Of a stretch of DNA of 57,918 bases, positions 43,853-52,497 are shown in pieces. The position numbers and the translations under genes were made by a program. Each line of letters opens with the position of its first letter. Position 1 is the stretch's first letter. The notes below the pieces were generated by a model. It did not search any database, was not told the DNA's origin, and worked only from the letters and a program-made list of their open reading frames with translations. Source of the stretch: Bacteroidales bacterium (GTDB lineage: Bacteria; Bacteroidota; Bacteroidia; Bacteroidales; UBA932); contig JAFZED010000039.1 of the NCBI GenBank assembly GCA_017560825.1, positions 1 through 57,918 on the forward strand, read 5' to 3'.

Positions 43853-43883
43853 AAAAGGAGCTATCATCACGACAGCTCCTTTT
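43853..43883. terminator. Terminator after the YfcC-type gene
   Basis: aaaaggagct (43853-43862) pairs with agctcctttt (43874-43883). A/T-rich arms at both ends make it usable in both directions, including for the minus-strand transcript predicted from 43939. Confidence 0.75.
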
Positions 43884-43931
43884 AGTGTGTACTTTAACTT
43901 AGAATCAGGTTTTAGTGTCAACCTTATGATG

Positions 43932-43962
43932 CAAAGGTACCGCTCGGATTCCGATGGTACAA
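43932..43962 (-). promoter_or_regulatory. Minus-strand promoter in an intergenic region
   Basis: On the minus strand TTG (43962-43960), a 20-bp spacer and TACCTTTG (43939-43932) form a promoter. It faces no gene, only the hairpin at 43853-43883 and beyond it the antisense of the YfcC-type gene. A short RNA of about 75 nt is conceivable. Confidence 0.45.
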
Positions 43963-43974
43963 GAAAGTGTGACA

Positions 43975-44039
43975 TTTGGGATTAAAATGGTATAATTAGG
44001 GTGTTTTTGGGACTAAAATCGATTATTTGGGATTAAAAT
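43975..44039 (+). promoter_or_regulatory. Three direct repeats upstream of the LytTR gene
   Basis: TTTGGGAYTAAAAT occurs at 43975-43988, 44006-44019 and 44026-44039, with starts 31 and 20 bp apart (about three and two helical turns). The array ends 41 bp before the start codon. LytTR proteins bind spaced direct repeats, so autoregulation is a reasonable inference. Confidence 0.6.
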
Positions 44040-44063
44040 TTTTATTTGTTAATTTTGTCCCAC

Positions 44064-44071
44064 TAAATTTG
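44064..44071 (+). promoter_or_regulatory. LytTR gene -7 box
   Basis: TAAATTTG ends nine bases before ATG 44081. No consensus -33 box is present at 19-21 bp, which fits a promoter depending on an activator bound at the upstream repeats. Confidence 0.55.
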
Positions 44072-44080
44072 TGACTAAAA

Positions 44081-44878
44081 ATGAGCACCTTTCCTAAGAC
44101 TTTCCGCCATTTTGTACCTCAGCTGATCCAGATGATCATCCTTCCGATCTTCTTCTTTGCATTTATGCTCATATACAGACCTGATGGCATCGATACATTC
44201 CTTAAAAGCGATATGTACGGCGTACACATCACGATTATGTCCTGCATCATTCTCGTGTCGATGATCATCACCCGACTGATGTATTATTTTCTTGCTCACC
44301 GCTTCAACTACCCCTTATATATATTCTGGTGTCTTTGCGAAGTCATATTCACTTCCTTCTTCATTGGCTTGTATGTCTGGCTCATCAGAGGAAAGGATAT
44401 GGCTTATCTTGAAGTATTCAGCACTTCATTCCAGTTTCTGTCGCTGACGTTGATCTTTCCGTATGTCATCTATGCACAGGCTCTCAAGATCTATGATGTA
44501 CACGTGAATGCTTCAGATCCGAACAATGATCAGATCAGCAGGATGCGCTTCTATGATGACAGGCACAATCTTAAGATAGTCTTGACCCCATCCTCGATAC
44601 TATACATCACATCTGAAGAGAATTATGTGAATATATTCTATACAGAGAACGGAAAGCTGAGGCACTATGTTCTGCGCAGTTCAATGAAGGCCTTGGAGGA
44701 ACTTTGTCAAGACAATGGTCTTGTGCGTTGCCATCGTTCGTACTATGTCAATCCTGCCCATATAAAAGTGCTCCGCAAAGACAAGGAAGGTGTTGTCTTT
44801 GCGGAACTCAATGCCAATGAAACCATACATATCCCTGTCACCAAGAGGTATTATGGTCATCTGTCTGATCTGCTCTAG
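44081..44878 (+). CDS. Membrane-bound LytTR-type transcriptional regulator
   Basis: A 265-residue protein. The N-terminal half contains four predicted membrane helices (within residues about 15-150, e.g. IILPIFFFAFMLIY and SCIILVSMIITRLMYYF). The C-terminal LytTR DNA-binding domain reads ILYITSEENYVNIFY, RSSMKALEEL, LVRCHRSYYVNPAHI and IPVTKRYY. It lacks a response-regulator receiver domain, so signals would act through the membrane part. Its stop overlaps the convergent kinase gene by four bases. Upstream direct repeats suggest autoregulation. Confidence 0.88.
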   Translation: MSTFPKTFRHFVPQLIQMIILPIFFFAFMLIYRPDGIDTFLKSDMYGVHITIMSCIILVSMIITRLMYYFLAHRFNYPLYIFWCLCEVIFTSFFIGLYVWLIRGKDMAYLEVFSTSFQFLSLTLIFPYVIYAQALKIYDVHVNASDPNNDQISRMRFYDDRHNLKIVLTPSSILYITSEENYVNIFYTENGKLRHYVLRSSMKALEELCQDNGLVRCHRSYYVNPAHIKVLRKDKEGVVFAELNANETIHIPVTKRYYGHLSDLL

Positions 44879-45486
44879 AAAAGTCCGTAGAGTTGTGCGT
44901 CAATCTTGTCTGTGATGGCTGCGAAGTCTTCAGGGCGATGCTCGAAGTCAAGGTCATCAGCCTCAATCACAAGCACTTTACCTTTATATTCGCTTATCCA
45001 CTTGTCGTACCTTTCATTAAGATTGCTCAGGTACTCGATGCTTATGCTCTTTTCGTACTCGCGTCCGCGTTTCTGGATCTGCGAGACGAGGGTAGGAACC
45101 GATGATTTCAGATAGATAAGAAGATCAGGCTCCCTTACCATAGACATCATAAGGTTGAAAAGGTGCATATAAGTGTCAAAATCGCGGTCTGATAGGTTTC
45201 CCATAGCCTTGTTGTTGGCTACGAAGATGTGTACGCCCTCAAGGATGGTCCTGTCCTGGATGATTACGTCGTCAGACTTGTTGATGTCGATAAGGTCCTG
45301 GAAACGCTGTGCAAGGAAGTAGGTCTCAAGATTGTAAGACCATCTTTCAATGTCCTTGTAGTAGTCCTCAAGATAAGGGTTGTATGTTACTGATTCGTAT
45401 TTCGGAGTCCATCCGTAGTGCTGGGACAGCATTCTTGTCAGGGTGGTCTTTCCGCATCCGATGTTTCCGGCAATTCCTATATGCAT
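44875..45486 (-). CDS. Deoxynucleoside kinase
   Basis: A 203-residue kinase of the dNK/dCK/dGK family. The P-loop is GIAGNIGCGKTT, the DRS/ERS-type motif appears as QDRTILEGVHIF and the LID arginines lie in QIQKRGREYEKSI. It phosphorylates deoxynucleosides for DNA precursor salvage. Its base preference cannot be read with confidence. It is convergent with the LytTR gene (4-bp overlap). The gdhA terminator lies upstream, yet I see no clear -7 box for this gene, so its promoter is unknown. Confidence 0.87.
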   Translation of the reverse strand: MHIGIAGNIGCGKTTLTRMLSQHYGWTPKYESVTYNPYLEDYYKDIERWSYNLETYFLAQRFQDLIDINKSDDVIIQDRTILEGVHIFVANNKAMGNLSDRDFDTYMHLFNLMMSMVREPDLLIYLKSSVPTLVSQIQKRGREYEKSISIEYLSNLNERYDKWISEYKGKVLVIEADDLDFEHRPEDFAAITDKIDAQLYGLF

Positions 45487-45515
45487 AATAATGAATGATC
45501 TAAGTATAAAAATAA

Positions 45516-45551
45516 AGCAGACTGTTGTCCTGCCTTGGAAAACAGTCTGCT
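45516..45551 (-). terminator. gdhA terminator
   Basis: On the minus strand agcagactgtt pairs with aacagtctgct (11-bp perfect arms, 14-nt loop), followed by the T-rich ttatttttatac. It lies just beyond the gdhA stop. Confidence 0.8.
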
Positions 45552-45572
45552 AAATTAATATATTTTCGGAGA

Positions 45573-46928
45573 CTAAACAAGTCCCTGAGCCATCATTGCC
45601 TCTGCGATCTTGATGAATCCGGAGATGTTCGCACCCTTTACGTAGTTTACATATCCGTCCTCTTCAGTACCGTATTTCACGCAGGCCTCGTGGATGTCAG
45701 TCATAATCTGCTTGAGGTGCTGGTCCACTTCTTCGCGTGTCCATTTGAGTCTCATAGAGTTCTGAGTCATCTCGAGTCCTGATGTGGCTACACCGCCGGC
45801 ATTTGATGCCTTTCCAGGAGAGTAGAGGAGCTTGTTGCTCTGGAACACTTCGATAGCCTCAGGTGTACAAGGCATATTTGCACCCTCTGCAACGCATATG
45901 CATCCGTTTGCCACGAGAGTCTTTGCCTCTTCCTCGTTCAGCTCGTTCTGAGTTGCGCAAGGCATTGCGATGTCACACTTCACTGACCAAGGACGCTCGC
46001 CAGCGTGATACTCTGCTGTAGGATAAGCCTCTACATACTCTTTGATACGTCCTCTGAAGACGTTCTTGAGCTGCATTATGTGAGCAAGCTTCTCAGCGTC
46101 GATTCCATCCGGATCATAGATGTAACCGTTTGAATCTGACATGGTAACGACCTTAGCTCCGAGCTGGATTGCCTTCTGTGCAGCGAACTGCGCCACGTTT
46201 CCGGAACCTGAGATTGCTACTGTCTTGCCTTCATAGCTGTCGCCCTTTGTTGCGAGCATTGCGCTTGCGAAGTAGCAGGTGCCGTAACCTGTAGCCTCTG
46301 GACGAAGAGGGCTGCCGCCCCAAGCCTGGCCTTTGCCGGTAAGGACACCTGTGAACTCGTCACGGAGTCTCTTGTACTGTCCGAACATATAACCTATCTC
46401 GCGTCCGCCTACTCCGATGTCACCTGCAGGTACGTCAGTGTCAGCGCCGATGTGCTTATGGAGCTCAGTCATGAAACTCTGGCAGAATCGCATCACCTCA
46501 TTGTCCGACTTGCCCTTAGGGTTGAAGTCAGAGCCACCTTTACCTGCACCCATAGGCAGGGTAGTGAGGCTGTTCTTGAAAGTCTGCTCAAAAGCGAGGA
46601 ACTTCATGATGCTGAGGTTCACGCTCGGATGGAAACGGATACCGCCCTTGTATGGACCGATTGCACTGTTACACTGCACTCTGTAGCCTCTGTTCACGCA
46701 CACTTCACCTTCGTCATTGAGCCAAGGCACACGGAAAATGATGATTCTCTCAGGTTCTACGATTCTCTCGAGAATCTTCATGTCCATAAGATACGGATGC
46801 TCAACAATATATGGTGCTACGCTGACAAGTACTTCGTTGACAGCCTGATGAAATTCTTTCTCTCCCGGATTCCTGGCGATAAGATCTGCCATAAATCCAT
46901 CTACATACTTTTGTGTAAACTGGTCCAT
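45573..46928 (-). CDS. gdhA: Glutamate dehydrogenase
   Basis: A 451-residue hexameric-type enzyme converting 2-oxoglutarate and ammonia to glutamate. RVQCNSAIGPYKGGIRFHPSV, PMGAGKGGSDFNPKGKS (catalytic lysine) and PAGDIGVGGREIGYM are diagnostic, and SGSGNVAQFAAQKAI is the dinucleotide motif. Sequence resembles the biosynthetic, usually NADPH-linked, E. coli type, but cofactor choice is not proven. It is preceded on the same strand by the outer-membrane barrel gene (47-bp gap), and no separate promoter is obvious. Confidence 0.95.
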   Translation of the reverse strand: MDQFTQKYVDGFMADLIARNPGEKEFHQAVNEVLVSVAPYIVEHPYLMDMKILERIVEPERIIIFRVPWLNDEGEVCVNRGYRVQCNSAIGPYKGGIRFHPSVNLSIMKFLAFEQTFKNSLTTLPMGAGKGGSDFNPKGKSDNEVMRFCQSFMTELHKHIGADTDVPAGDIGVGGREIGYMFGQYKRLRDEFTGVLTGKGQAWGGSPLRPEATGYGTCYFASAMLATKGDSYEGKTVAISGSGNVAQFAAQKAIQLGAKVVTMSDSNGYIYDPDGIDAEKLAHIMQLKNVFRGRIKEYVEAYPTAEYHAGERPWSVKCDIAMPCATQNELNEEEAKTLVANGCICVAEGANMPCTPEAIEVFQSNKLLYSPGKASNAGGVATSGLEMTQNSMRLKWTREEVDQHLKQIMTDIHEACVKYGTEEDGYVNYVKGANISGFIKIAEAMMAQGLV

Positions 46929-46975
46929 AATTATATCTATTTGTGGGGGTTAATTCGTTTTATGCTGACATCTTC

Positions 46976-48391
46976 TTAGAAGAGGAAGCCGGTGTTGATG
47001 TAGAACGCTCCGTTACCATCCTGTTTGTTGAAGCAGCGTGCGTACTCGAATGCAACGATAAAGTTCTGGTTCATGATGAAGCGGAGACCTGCGCCGGCTG
47101 TTCCGTGGAAACCGTCTGCCTTGTTGATGTCGATGAACTTATTGTAAAGTTCTGTGTACTTTCCTGTCTTGTTCTGGAGGTCGTAGCCCTTGAACACGTG
47201 TGCAGCATCGGTAAATCCTGAAATCGCAAATGCGATGTTCTGGTTTGCAAGCTGGAAGTCGATGAATCTCCAACGGAGCTCAATGTTGTAGAATCCTACA
47301 TCCTGACCCTGTACTCTGTTGAGCATCAGACCTCTGACTGTACGGTAGCCGCCGAATCCGTCATTGTCTGCCTTAGGTCCCATGTTGGTGTAGAACGGCA
47401 TGGCGTACCAAGGAGCGTTGCTTCCGAATGTGCCCTGATAACCAAGTCTGTAAGCGAATGTGAGCTTTTCGGGAACGATTGGCACATACTGACGCATTGT
47501 TGCACAGAACTTATAGTGAGGGTCTGTTGTGCCGAGCCACTTTGGAGCTGCAATCACGTGAGCCTCAGCCCAGATACCCTTGGTAGGGTTGTTCTCAATG
47601 TTGCGGCTGTCGTACATAAGGCCTACTCGTATTGCAGATGTGAGACCACCGTCTGCCTGGCTCTCAGGGATGATGCCCCAAGCCTTGTAAAGGTCGAAGA
47701 GAGTGGTTCCGTGCTGGAAGTCGTTTCCTGCGAACACTTCATAGCCGTTAGGAGTAAATGAACCGGTCTTCATCCAAGAGAGATTGTAGCCGGCCTCCCA
47801 GTAGAGGTTGTCAAGGATCTTGCCTGTGAAGTCTGCCTTGGCCTTGATAAGGTCACGGCTGAAACGGTAGAATCCCTTAGGAGTCTTTCCCTTCTCCATA
47901 AGTTTCTCTCCTGCAGCATCAGGAAGATACTTGAAGTAGCCTTCGTCGTTGAGCTCTGTCATAGGGATGTAGTTGCTCTGGTAGCCGTTGAAGCCGTAGA
48001 AGTCGAGGGCTGAATCCTTATAATAGCCTGTACAGATGGACATACGTACACCTGGGATAAGCGTCTTGTTGTCGTAGTTTACAATGAGCTTGTAGCTGTT
48101 GATTGAAGCTTCCTTGGTGTAGGCTGAAGCCTCGAAGTACCACTGTGAGTTAGGGTTAGGGTAGTTCTTGCCGTCACCGAAGTTGTAGAGGTTAAGAAGT
48201 GCACCGAACTGGAATCCGCGGTCAGCGTCGAAAGCGACTACAGGAAGGGGACCGTAGTTGATGCCGGTCTTGATGATTTCACCGTTTTCGTTGTATTGTA
48301 CTTCTTTCTTGGTCTTGGAATCGTTGCCTGCAAATGCAGGGATGCAGAGCAGTAATGAAAGAGCTGCTGCAATCATAAATCTTGGTTTCAT
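46976..48391 (-). CDS. Omp85/BamA-like outer-membrane beta-barrel protein
   Basis: A 471-residue exported protein (signal peptide, cleavage near AFA/GND). The mature part opens with GPLPVVAFDADRGFQFGALL, a pattern of the surface-antigen/Omp85 barrels in Bacteroidota. It is followed by many amphipathic strands and ends in aromatic FYINTGFLF, a typical barrel terminus. No POTRA domains are present, so it is not BamA itself. GGYRTVRGLMLNRVQGQDVGF resembles the VRGF/Y motif of loop 6. A role in outer-membrane lipid or protein handling is possible. Confidence 0.78.
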   Translation of the reverse strand: MKPRFMIAAALSLLLCIPAFAGNDSKTKKEVQYNENGEIIKTGINYGPLPVVAFDADRGFQFGALLNLYNFGDGKNYPNPNSQWYFEASAYTKEASINSYKLIVNYDNKTLIPGVRMSICTGYYKDSALDFYGFNGYQSNYIPMTELNDEGYFKYLPDAAGEKLMEKGKTPKGFYRFSRDLIKAKADFTGKILDNLYWEAGYNLSWMKTGSFTPNGYEVFAGNDFQHGTTLFDLYKAWGIIPESQADGGLTSAIRVGLMYDSRNIENNPTKGIWAEAHVIAAPKWLGTTDPHYKFCATMRQYVPIVPEKLTFAYRLGYQGTFGSNAPWYAMPFYTNMGPKADNDGFGGYRTVRGLMLNRVQGQDVGFYNIELRWRFIDFQLANQNIAFAISGFTDAAHVFKGYDLQNKTGKYTELYNKFIDINKADGFHGTAGAGLRFIMNQNFIVAFEYARCFNKQDGNGAFYINTGFLF

Positions 48392-48438
48392 ACAAATCTG
48401 GTTTAAGTGTTTTTCAGTTACAACGTTTTCTTTCAGAA

Positions 48439-49761
48439 TTAAAATGTCTTTTTATATGACTTTACAATCTCTTTGAAAGTCTTTCTCAACTTCTTCTCTC
48501 TCAAGAGTCTGAGGTCAGAGATGTAGCGCCTCATACCCTCTATGTAGTCATAGAAATACGCATATGCTGGTATGAAAAGCAACAGGAATGTCAGTGCGCA
48601 GAACCAAGGCAGGAGACAGAAGGCGAGTATTGCATAGAGAAGGAAAAGTATGTTGCCAAGCGAAAACCTTACTCCGAATCCAACTGTGTTTGCAAATGCC
48701 TTGTCGCGGATCTTGCCTTTTATCAGTTTGAAGGTCACCCACATCGGGAGTGTGACGATGGCGCTGAAGATCCAATATGGAAGTCCTGAAAGTGCTGCAA
48801 GGCCCTTTCCGACAGCATTCAGCACAGGGTGCTTGATCTTTCTGAATGAGTAGATCGAAACACCTTTCTTGCGTCTGGCCTTGTCAAACTTAGCCACATC
48901 ATCAAGCAGTTCCTTCATTCTCTCCGGTTCCTGCTCAAGTGCCTGATCTACAGATGCCGCAACTTTCCTGTTTTCCATCATAGAGTCATACAGGCAGGTG
49001 CCGAAGTCTCCATAGCCCTTTTTCTTGCCATCTATGGCGAGCATCTTGGTCAGAGTCCACTTGTCGTTAAGATGTTCGTCATCCTTAAGGTAAGTGATGA
49101 GCTCTGACATCCTGGCAGCGACTTCCTTTCTGAGAGGATCCATAATCTGGGCCTCATTCTCGACATTGAGGTTCTTTATGAACTCAGTGACGTTGATAGG
49201 CTTTCCATATGTTACCAAAGATGTGCTTCTGTAACGGAAATAATCGCCATACTCGATTCCTGCCGGTACGATGTACACAGGCTTGCTGTCACCGAACTTT
49301 GTGTTTGCAGCCAGAGCTACACGGCAGACTCCTTTGCCCAGAGGCTGGAGTGAGTGTGCCGGTCTGTGCTTTCCTTCCGGATACAGACAGAACGGCAAGC
49401 CGTGCTCAAGAGCCTCCACAATAATCTCCTGTGTGTCATTGTTTTTCAGGACGTTTCTCAATCCATCCCTCTGTCTTACCATAGGGATGATCTTGCCGAT
49501 GAACATAATCCTGGCTATAAGCCGCCTTTTGAATATGTCGGCTCTTGCGCCGAATACGCTGTCCTGCTTCTTTGAACGGAGGATGACGAGTGCATCCATC
49601 AAAGTGTTACAATGGTTCGGTGTTATAATCACCGAACCATCTGTAGGAATATTCTCCAGTCCTCTGACTTCTACCTTTCTGTAACTGTAGCTTGTGCTTC
49701 GTTTGATGAGAGGTTTTGCAATAAGGTAAAGGAGATGATCGTCGTATATCTTTTTACTCAT
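48439..49761 (-). CDS. PlsC-family acyltransferase with membrane tail
   Basis: A 440-residue protein. The N-terminal acyltransferase domain has the catalytic NHCNTLMDA (the HX4D motif) and the acceptor motif LYPEGKHRP. The C-terminal region (about 300-410) has hydrophobic segments (ILFLLYAILAFCLLPWFCALTFLLLFI region) that anchor it. It probably acylates lysophosphatidate or an ornithine/glycine-type lipid in the inner membrane. It sits three bases after the BASS symporter gene and 47 bp before the barrel gene, so the three are probably co-transcribed. Confidence 0.85.
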   Translation of the reverse strand: MSKKIYDDHLLYLIAKPLIKRSTSYSYRKVEVRGLENIPTDGSVIITPNHCNTLMDALVILRSKKQDSVFGARADIFKRRLIARIMFIGKIIPMVRQRDGLRNVLKNNDTQEIIVEALEHGLPFCLYPEGKHRPAHSLQPLGKGVCRVALAANTKFGDSKPVYIVPAGIEYGDYFRYRSTSLVTYGKPINVTEFIKNLNVENEAQIMDPLRKEVAARMSELITYLKDDEHLNDKWTLTKMLAIDGKKKGYGDFGTCLYDSMMENRKVAASVDQALEQEPERMKELLDDVAKFDKARRKKGVSIYSFRKIKHPVLNAVGKGLAALSGLPYWIFSAIVTLPMWVTFKLIKGKIRDKAFANTVGFGVRFSLGNILFLLYAILAFCLLPWFCALTFLLLFIPAYAYFYDYIEGMRRYISDLRLLREKKLRKTFKEIVKSYKKTF

Positions 49762-49764
49762 TGT

Positions 49765-50730
49765 TTATTCTTCTGTTGCTTCCTTTCTTCCTCTGACTCT
49801 CCAGAGATAGGCAAGTGTAAGTCCTGAAACGATGTGCCATACTCCCCACCAGGCTGTTATGACTACCATTCCTCCATTGTTGCTCCAGATGGCAGGGTCG
49901 AAGATCGCCGGATTGAAGAGGAGTACAAGGCCGAGGCCTGAGTTCTGGATGCCTGTCTCGATGGTGATGGTCCTTCTGTCCTTATATGGAACTTTGAATG
50001 CTGTACCTGTTCCGAATCCGATGCCAAGGGCAACAAGGTTGTGAAGAAGGACAATCAGGAATATGTACCTGATACATTTCATAAATGCATCGATGTTGTT
50101 GCCGAATGTGAGTACTACCATAGCGATGAAGAAGGCTACAGAGAGGTACTGCATAGGCTTCTTGAGCTTCTGAGACACCTTAGGAAGGTACTGCGAGCAA
50201 AGTATTCCGAGTGCGAGTGGAATTCCAAGGAGGATCACGATGGTCTTGAAGATCTCCCAGAACGGAATCTCGAGCTCCGGAAGGAGCATACGCTTCTCTG
50301 CAAAGTTGAGATACATCTTGCCCCAGAAAGAGAAGTTCAGCGGGGTGGTGAAGATGCAGGCTGCTGTGTTGAAGGCAGTCAGCGACACTGAAAGTTCTGT
50401 GTTACCTCTTGAAAGTGAGGTAATGAAATTTGAAATGTTTCCGCCTGGACAAGATGCCACGAGGATCATTCCGAGGGCGATCATTGGAGAAATCCAATTC
50501 TTGAATGTGATTGTAAGAAGGAAGGTCAAAGCAGGAAGGAGGATCATCTGGCAGATAATACCCAATATGATTGACTTAGGCTTCTTGATGATGTCTACAA
50601 ATGTTCTTGGTTTGATTCCGAGAGCTACTCCAAACATAACGAAAGCGAGCACGATGTTGATTGTGTTCATACCCGCTTCATTCATATTCACCTTAATAGC
50701 ATCGAGTTGTGCGATTACTTCTGGGCTCAT
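49765..50730 (-). CDS. Bile acid:sodium symporter (BASS) family transporter
   Basis: A 321-residue membrane protein with about nine to ten helices. VMFGVALGIKPRTF, ASCPGGNISNFITSLSRGNTELSVSLT and ETGIQNSGLGLVLL are hallmarks of BASS/ASBT folds, including the crossover helix region with Na+ site residues. It would import an organic anion (bile acid, pantothenate, keto acid) with Na+; the true substrate is unknown. Its -7 box TATATTTG at 50767-50760 is divergent from the cytochrome maturation operon. Confidence 0.88.
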   Translation of the reverse strand: MSPEVIAQLDAIKVNMNEAGMNTINIVLAFVMFGVALGIKPRTFVDIIKKPKSIILGIICQMILLPALTFLLTITFKNWISPMIALGMILVASCPGGNISNFITSLSRGNTELSVSLTAFNTAACIFTTPLNFSFWGKMYLNFAEKRMLLPELEIPFWEIFKTIVILLGIPLALGILCSQYLPKVSQKLKKPMQYLSVAFFIAMVVLTFGNNIDAFMKCIRYIFLIVLLHNLVALGIGFGTGTAFKVPYKDRRTITIETGIQNSGLGLVLLFNPAIFDPAIWSNNGGMVVITAWWGVWHIVSGLTLAYLWRVRGRKEATEE

Positions 50731-50759
50731 TTCTGTAGTTTTTAGGTTTATAGTAAATG

Positions 50760-50767
50760 CAAATATA
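50760..50767 (-). promoter_or_regulatory. BASS transporter promoter -7 box
   Basis: Minus-strand TATATTTG, ending 29 bases before the ATG. It probably drives the whole minus-strand set of transporter, acyltransferase, barrel protein and gdhA. Confidence 0.6.
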
Positions 50768-50882
50768 CAATATTTCTTACAAAGTCAATGCAAAATGTTT
50801 AATAGCTTATCAAATAACCCATAAAACCCTTTGGAACGCAATACAGAGCCTGTCGGGACATCCATATGTCAAGAATTGTTAT

Positions 50883-50890
50883 TATATTTG
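50883..50890 (+). promoter_or_regulatory. Cytochrome operon promoter -7 box
   Basis: TATATTTG ends 20 bases before ATG 50911. It is the reason for rejecting the in-frame start at 50866. Confidence 0.6.
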
Positions 50891-50910
50891 TTGACAATGA
50901 CCGATTGGAT

Positions 50911-51678
50911 ATGTCTACAACTTTTTTCGCATACCCTTTGAATATGATTCTGGCCCTTCTCTGGGCCTTGTCTGTGGTGCTTCTTTGGAGAAACTGCAGG
51001 AAATCACGTTTTGTTGCCTTTATGCTTTCCAAAGGTGCAACAATCTCAGCTATATCACTTTTTGCAGCATTTTCATTGGCTACTGGACTTACAGGAAGAC
51101 GGGAGATAATGTCATCCTGGCCAGCCGTGGTGATAATGCTGTATCTCCTGACCGTGCTTTTCTTTGTCCTCCTTCGCGGATGGCGCACCCGTCCCTCTTC
51201 AGGCAGAGGCAAGATAAGATGGCGCTTCATACTCAATCACGCAGGTCTGCTCGTAGCCCTGTCTTCGGCATTCTGGGGCGCTCCGGACTCGAAGGAATAT
51301 AGAATCCTGCTCAAGCCTGATGCAAAGTCACGTGAGGCAATCAGTATGGAAGGGAACCGCTTGACGCTGGGATACGACATTGAACTTAAGGACTTTTCCA
51401 TTGACACCTACGAAAATGGAATGCCGTCGATGTACGAGGCAGATGTCCTGGTTGACGGAAAGCCTGTGAATCTGCGTGTAAATCACCCGTACTCAGTGTC
51501 TTTCGGTGAAGATATATATCTGTCCGGCTATCATATGGACGAGATGGACGGTACAATGAAGTGCGTGCTCCAGATCGTCAGGGAGCCGTGGAAATATACG
51601 GCCTTGGCGGGAATAATACTTATGATTGCAGGAGCCCTGCTGCTCTTTATCCAGGGACCTGCCGGAAAAAAGGAATGA
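50911..51678 (+). CDS. Short ResB-like cytochrome c maturation protein
   Basis: A 255-residue membrane protein with about three to four N-terminal helices, a periplasmic domain (about residues 120-225) and one C-terminal helix. The conserved-looking ILNHAGLLVALSSAFWGAP contains a histidine at a position where ResB/CcsB carries a haem ligand. It is much shorter than full ResB (400-550 residues). It sits one base upstream of ccsA, which makes the System II role likely: holding and attaching haem to apocytochromes in the periplasm. Confidence 0.75.
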   Translation: MSTTFFAYPLNMILALLWALSVVLLWRNCRKSRFVAFMLSKGATISAISLFAAFSLATGLTGRREIMSSWPAVVIMLYLLTVLFFVLLRGWRTRPSSGRGKIRWRFILNHAGLLVALSSAFWGAPDSKEYRILLKPDAKSREAISMEGNRLTLGYDIELKDFSIDTYENGMPSMYEADVLVDGKPVNLRVNHPYSVSFGEDIYLSGYHMDEMDGTMKCVLQIVREPWKYTALAGIILMIAGALLLFIQGPAGKKE

Positions 51679-51679
51679 T

Positions 51680-52492
51680 ATGGTTACTTGGGATATATTC
51701 ATATGGTTCGGAGCTGCTTCTGTGCTGACTTCTGCCGCGGCTGCTGTTCTGGCGATGACTTCGGCTTCCAGCCGATATGCCGGCCCGGCGCGCAGCCGTC
51801 TGCGTCATAATTATGCCATAGCATTATCGTTTATTTCATTGATAATTCTGGCCGTATTCATTTCCGGACTATGGCTCAGCCTTGAACGTCCTCCTTTGAA
51901 GACGATGGGGGAGACCCGCCTGTGGTATTCGTTCTTTGCCTTGGCTGCGGGACTGTTCACATATGTCCGTTGGAAATACAGGTGGATACTTTCATTCTCG
52001 ACAGTCCTTGCGACGGTGTTCATATTGATAAACATCCTGCGGCCTGAGATACACGACCAGACCCTGATGCCTGCCCTCCAGAGCCCGTGGTTCATTCCGC
52101 ACGTGACGGTCTATATGTTCTCATATTCCTTCCTCGGCTGTGCCTTCCTGCTGGCGCTGGTCGGCCTTTTCAAGCCGAAGGCGGATGTTATGCCTGCGGC
52201 GGACACCCTTATATATATAGGTATGGCCTTTCTGACTGTGGGGATGCTTTCGGGTGCTTTGTGGGCCAAGGAGGCGTGGGGTCATTATTGGAGCTGGGAT
52301 CCTAAGGAAACCTGGGCGCTGGTGACCTGGCTGAGTTATATGATGTACATACATCTGCGTCTTCTGGGCAAGGGGTCGCGTAAGGCCTTGTGTGTGGTCA
52401 TCATATTTTCATTCCTATGCCTTCAGATGTGCTGGTGGGGAGTCAATTACTTACCAACAGCTCAAGACAGTATTCACGTTTATAACAAATAA
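51680..52492 (+). CDS. ccsA: Cytochrome c biogenesis protein CcsA
   Basis: A 270-residue protein with about eight helices. The tryptophan-rich haem-handling motif is WGHYWSWDPKETWALVTWL. Histidines in FIPHVTVYMFSYSFL and in MYIHLRL are candidate haem ligands. With the upstream ResB-like protein it exports and attaches haem to CxxCH motifs. I chose ATG 51680, one base after the previous stop; an earlier in-frame codon (51626) would overlap deeply. The likely substrate follows five bases later. Confidence 0.92.
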   Translation: MVTWDIFIWFGAASVLTSAAAAVLAMTSASSRYAGPARSRLRHNYAIALSFISLIILAVFISGLWLSLERPPLKTMGETRLWYSFFALAAGLFTYVRWKYRWILSFSTVLATVFILINILRPEIHDQTLMPALQSPWFIPHVTVYMFSYSFLGCAFLLALVGLFKPKADVMPAADTLIYIGMAFLTVGMLSGALWAKEAWGHYWSWDPKETWALVTWLSYMMYIHLRLLGKGSRKALCVVIIFSFLCLQMCWWGVNYLPTAQDSIHVYNK

Positions 52493-52497
52493 TTCTT

